Source: Cardiocondyla obscurior (lineage: Eukaryota > Arthropoda > Insecta > Hymenoptera > Formicidae). Taken from it: 64,000 nt of DNA. Of this stretch, positions 62,381 through 64,000 are shown one piece after another; position 1 is the first letter of the stretch, and the number at the start of each line of letters is the position of its first letter. Under the pieces are notes generated by a model that saw nothing but the letters and a program-made list of their open reading frames with translations, had not been told where the DNA came from and made no database searches. Position numbers and translations under genes: made by a program. Where the stretch lies: contig NC_091874.1 of the NCBI RefSeq assembly GCF_019399895.1, forward strand, positions 5,210,501-5,274,500, in the 5' to 3' direction.

Positions 62381-64000
62381 ATGGCAGCACTACCAATAAA
62401 ATGTATGTCGAAAGAACAATTGGCCAGCACGAGATTAACTGATGAAGAAAATGGTGAAAAGTCGGATAAAAAATTAACAGTACTTGAATCGCATGGCTAT
62501 GTACTCAGAAAGACTATAGGTGCCGGATCATATGCCACCGTCAAAGTGATGATTCATTTCATGTCCTATTCTTCTCGTTTTAACATCGTATTCTTTTTTT
62601 TTTTAACTTGACGCATTCATTATATATCACAGATTGCAAAATCCAGTCGACATAATTGTCAGGTAGCGGTCAAGATAGTTTCAAAGTTCAAAGCACCTGG
62701 GGAATATCTTACGAAATTCTTACCTCGCGAGATTGAGGTGGTCAGAGGATTAAAACACCCAAATCTCATTTACTTCCTACAGGCAATAGAAACCACACAT
62801 CGGTCAGCTTGTTTGCCAAATTAAACCTTGAATAAAAATAATTGTACTAAAAGAATTATTTTTTTAATTGAAAAATTACCTGTTAAAATTCCGTTGTATA
62901 AATGCCGTTTAACTTTTTTCTAATTGCTTGTCTTTTGCAGGGTGTATATCATTATGGAATACGCACAGAACGGCAGCCTATTCGATATAATACGGCACGA
63001 CACTTATATCGACGAGTTCCGCAGCCGTAAATGGTTTAGACAGCTTTTAGACGTCATCGATTACTGTCATAAGCGTGGCATAGTGCACAGGTAAAGACTC
63101 TGTTACAATTATATTCAAAAATATTAAATTACACAATTTTAATTATAACATCTCCGGAAATGATTAATATAACTTTTTAATTTTGTAGAGATATAAAGTG
63201 CGAGAACCTGCTTATAGATTATCGCTTTAACATTAAATTGTCTGACTTTGGATTCGCACGTGAATACGTGAAGTCAACGAATGGCGAGTGGCCTCTCAGT
63301 ACAACTTATTGCGGTAGTTACGCTTACGCGTCGCTCGAAGTTTTACGAGGCATTCCTTACCAGCCGCAACTTGCCGATATATGGTCCATGGGTGTTGTAC
63401 TTTATACTATGGTTTACGGTCATCTGCCATTTGACGATACAAATCACGCGCAACTACTAAAGGTACCCAGGTATATTCCAAGAGTGGTATATCCAATGTC
63501 GATTCAAGTCGATTTCTTTTGCTTGTCTTTTAGGGTTCGTAAAAATTATTATTTTGCAGGTCGGCCAAAAATTTATACAGAACAGAAATTAATAACTTTT
63601 ACCAAATATAAAAATACGAATTAAAAAATTTTATCACTTTTTTTACATACGTTTCTTCTTGTAAATGACGCATTTTGCATCGTCATCTTTTAATACAGCT
63701 TGTCCTCTTTCCTTCCTTTTATTCAGCAAGTACAAAACAAAGTTGTATTTCCCAAATATCCAAAAATATCTCAGGCATGTCGGTCTCTCATTACCCGCAT
63801 ATTGGTACCTCAATACGCACGATTACGTATTAATAATATAAAAAGTGATGCTTGGCTCGAGACATCGGTTGTCGCTCAAACATCAGATAGCGATAGATTC
63901 ATTGTAAGAGTTAACTAATTCAGATATATTAATACATATGTATGTTTGAAGAATGTTTTTATACTTTATCTTTTTTTTTTTTTGTTATAGGAAGAATTGC
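62381..64000 (+). CDS. testis-specific serine/threonine kinase-like protein (TSSK family), 3' end cut by window
   Basis: Six exons are visible: 62381-62545 (transcribed part from 62357), 62633-62802, 62941-63090, 63189-63462, 63727-63903 and 63991 to the edge. All phases fit. Kinase motifs run in order: glycine loop GAGSYATVK, catalytic lysine in QVAVKIVSK, C-helix glutamate in LPREIEVV, hinge region IIMEYAQNGSL, HRDIKCENLL with catalytic Asp and the Lys typical of Ser/Thr kinases, DFG in SDFGFAR, and the TSSK-type activation segment TTYCGSYAYAS followed by GIPYQP. The APE position reads SLE rather than SPE or APE (see findings). TSSKs are CAMK-branch kinases expressed mainly in spermatids. 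This one could also be expressed elsewhere; sequence cannot tell. The ATG at 62381 is the first after the acceptor at 62354-62356 and puts about 40 residues before the kinase domain. Exon 1 uses a weak donor (GTGATG). Confidence 0.95.

Noticed and set aside
63463..63624. Kinase frame continuing past 63462 to a stop
   Set aside because: The continuation loses TSSK similarity at once, whereas splicing 63462 to 63727 restores it, so this is read-through into an intron.

Overview
This is arthropod nuclear DNA, most likely from a hymenopteran and probably an ant. It is AT-rich but CpG-dense, has short GT-AG introns in the compact genes, carries scattered homopolymers and microsatellites, and its protein sequences look insect-like. 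The species call is inference. I saw no bacterial, viral or CRISPR features, no tRNA or rRNA gene, and no transposase.

Left and centre (about 1-51.7 kb): one gene dominates. The minus strand carries the first two coding exons of an alpha7-type nicotinic acetylcholine receptor subunit. Exon 1 (49665-49713) encodes the signal peptide. Exon 2 (4860-5002) encodes the N-terminal helix and first beta strand. They join in frame across an intron of about 44.7 kb. Exon 3 and the rest lie beyond the left edge. A GC-rich, strand-asymmetric leader/promoter region precedes the start codon at about 49.7-51.7 kb. The large intron is mostly AT-rich, with GC-rich islands, a purine tract of about 0.8 kb, short palindromes, short direct repeats and a few long open frames of unproven status.

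Intergenic (about 51.7-58.6 kb): no recognisable gene.

Right end (58.6-64 kb): a dense cluster of three intron-containing genes that I could assemble exon by exon. The 26S proteasome ATPase Rpt5/PSMC3 (+, complete, 428 aa) is tail to tail with the exon-junction protein Y14/RBM8A/tsunagi (-, complete, 166 aa). RBM8A is in turn head to head with a testis-specific serine/threonine kinase-like gene (TSSK, +, cut by the right edge in its sixth listed exon). The first two are housekeeping genes for protein turnover and for mRNA localisation and surveillance. The kinase belongs to a family usually restricted to the male germ line. No shared pathway links the cluster to the receptor.

The observations most worth checking are: the in-frame assembly of the receptor across the giant intron; a strong donor-like GTAAGT five bases inside its exon 2; a Pro-to-Leu change in the APE motif of the kinase; a stop-start overlap upstream of the receptor ATG; and several long open frames inside the intron. 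I found no evidence for a new multi-gene system.
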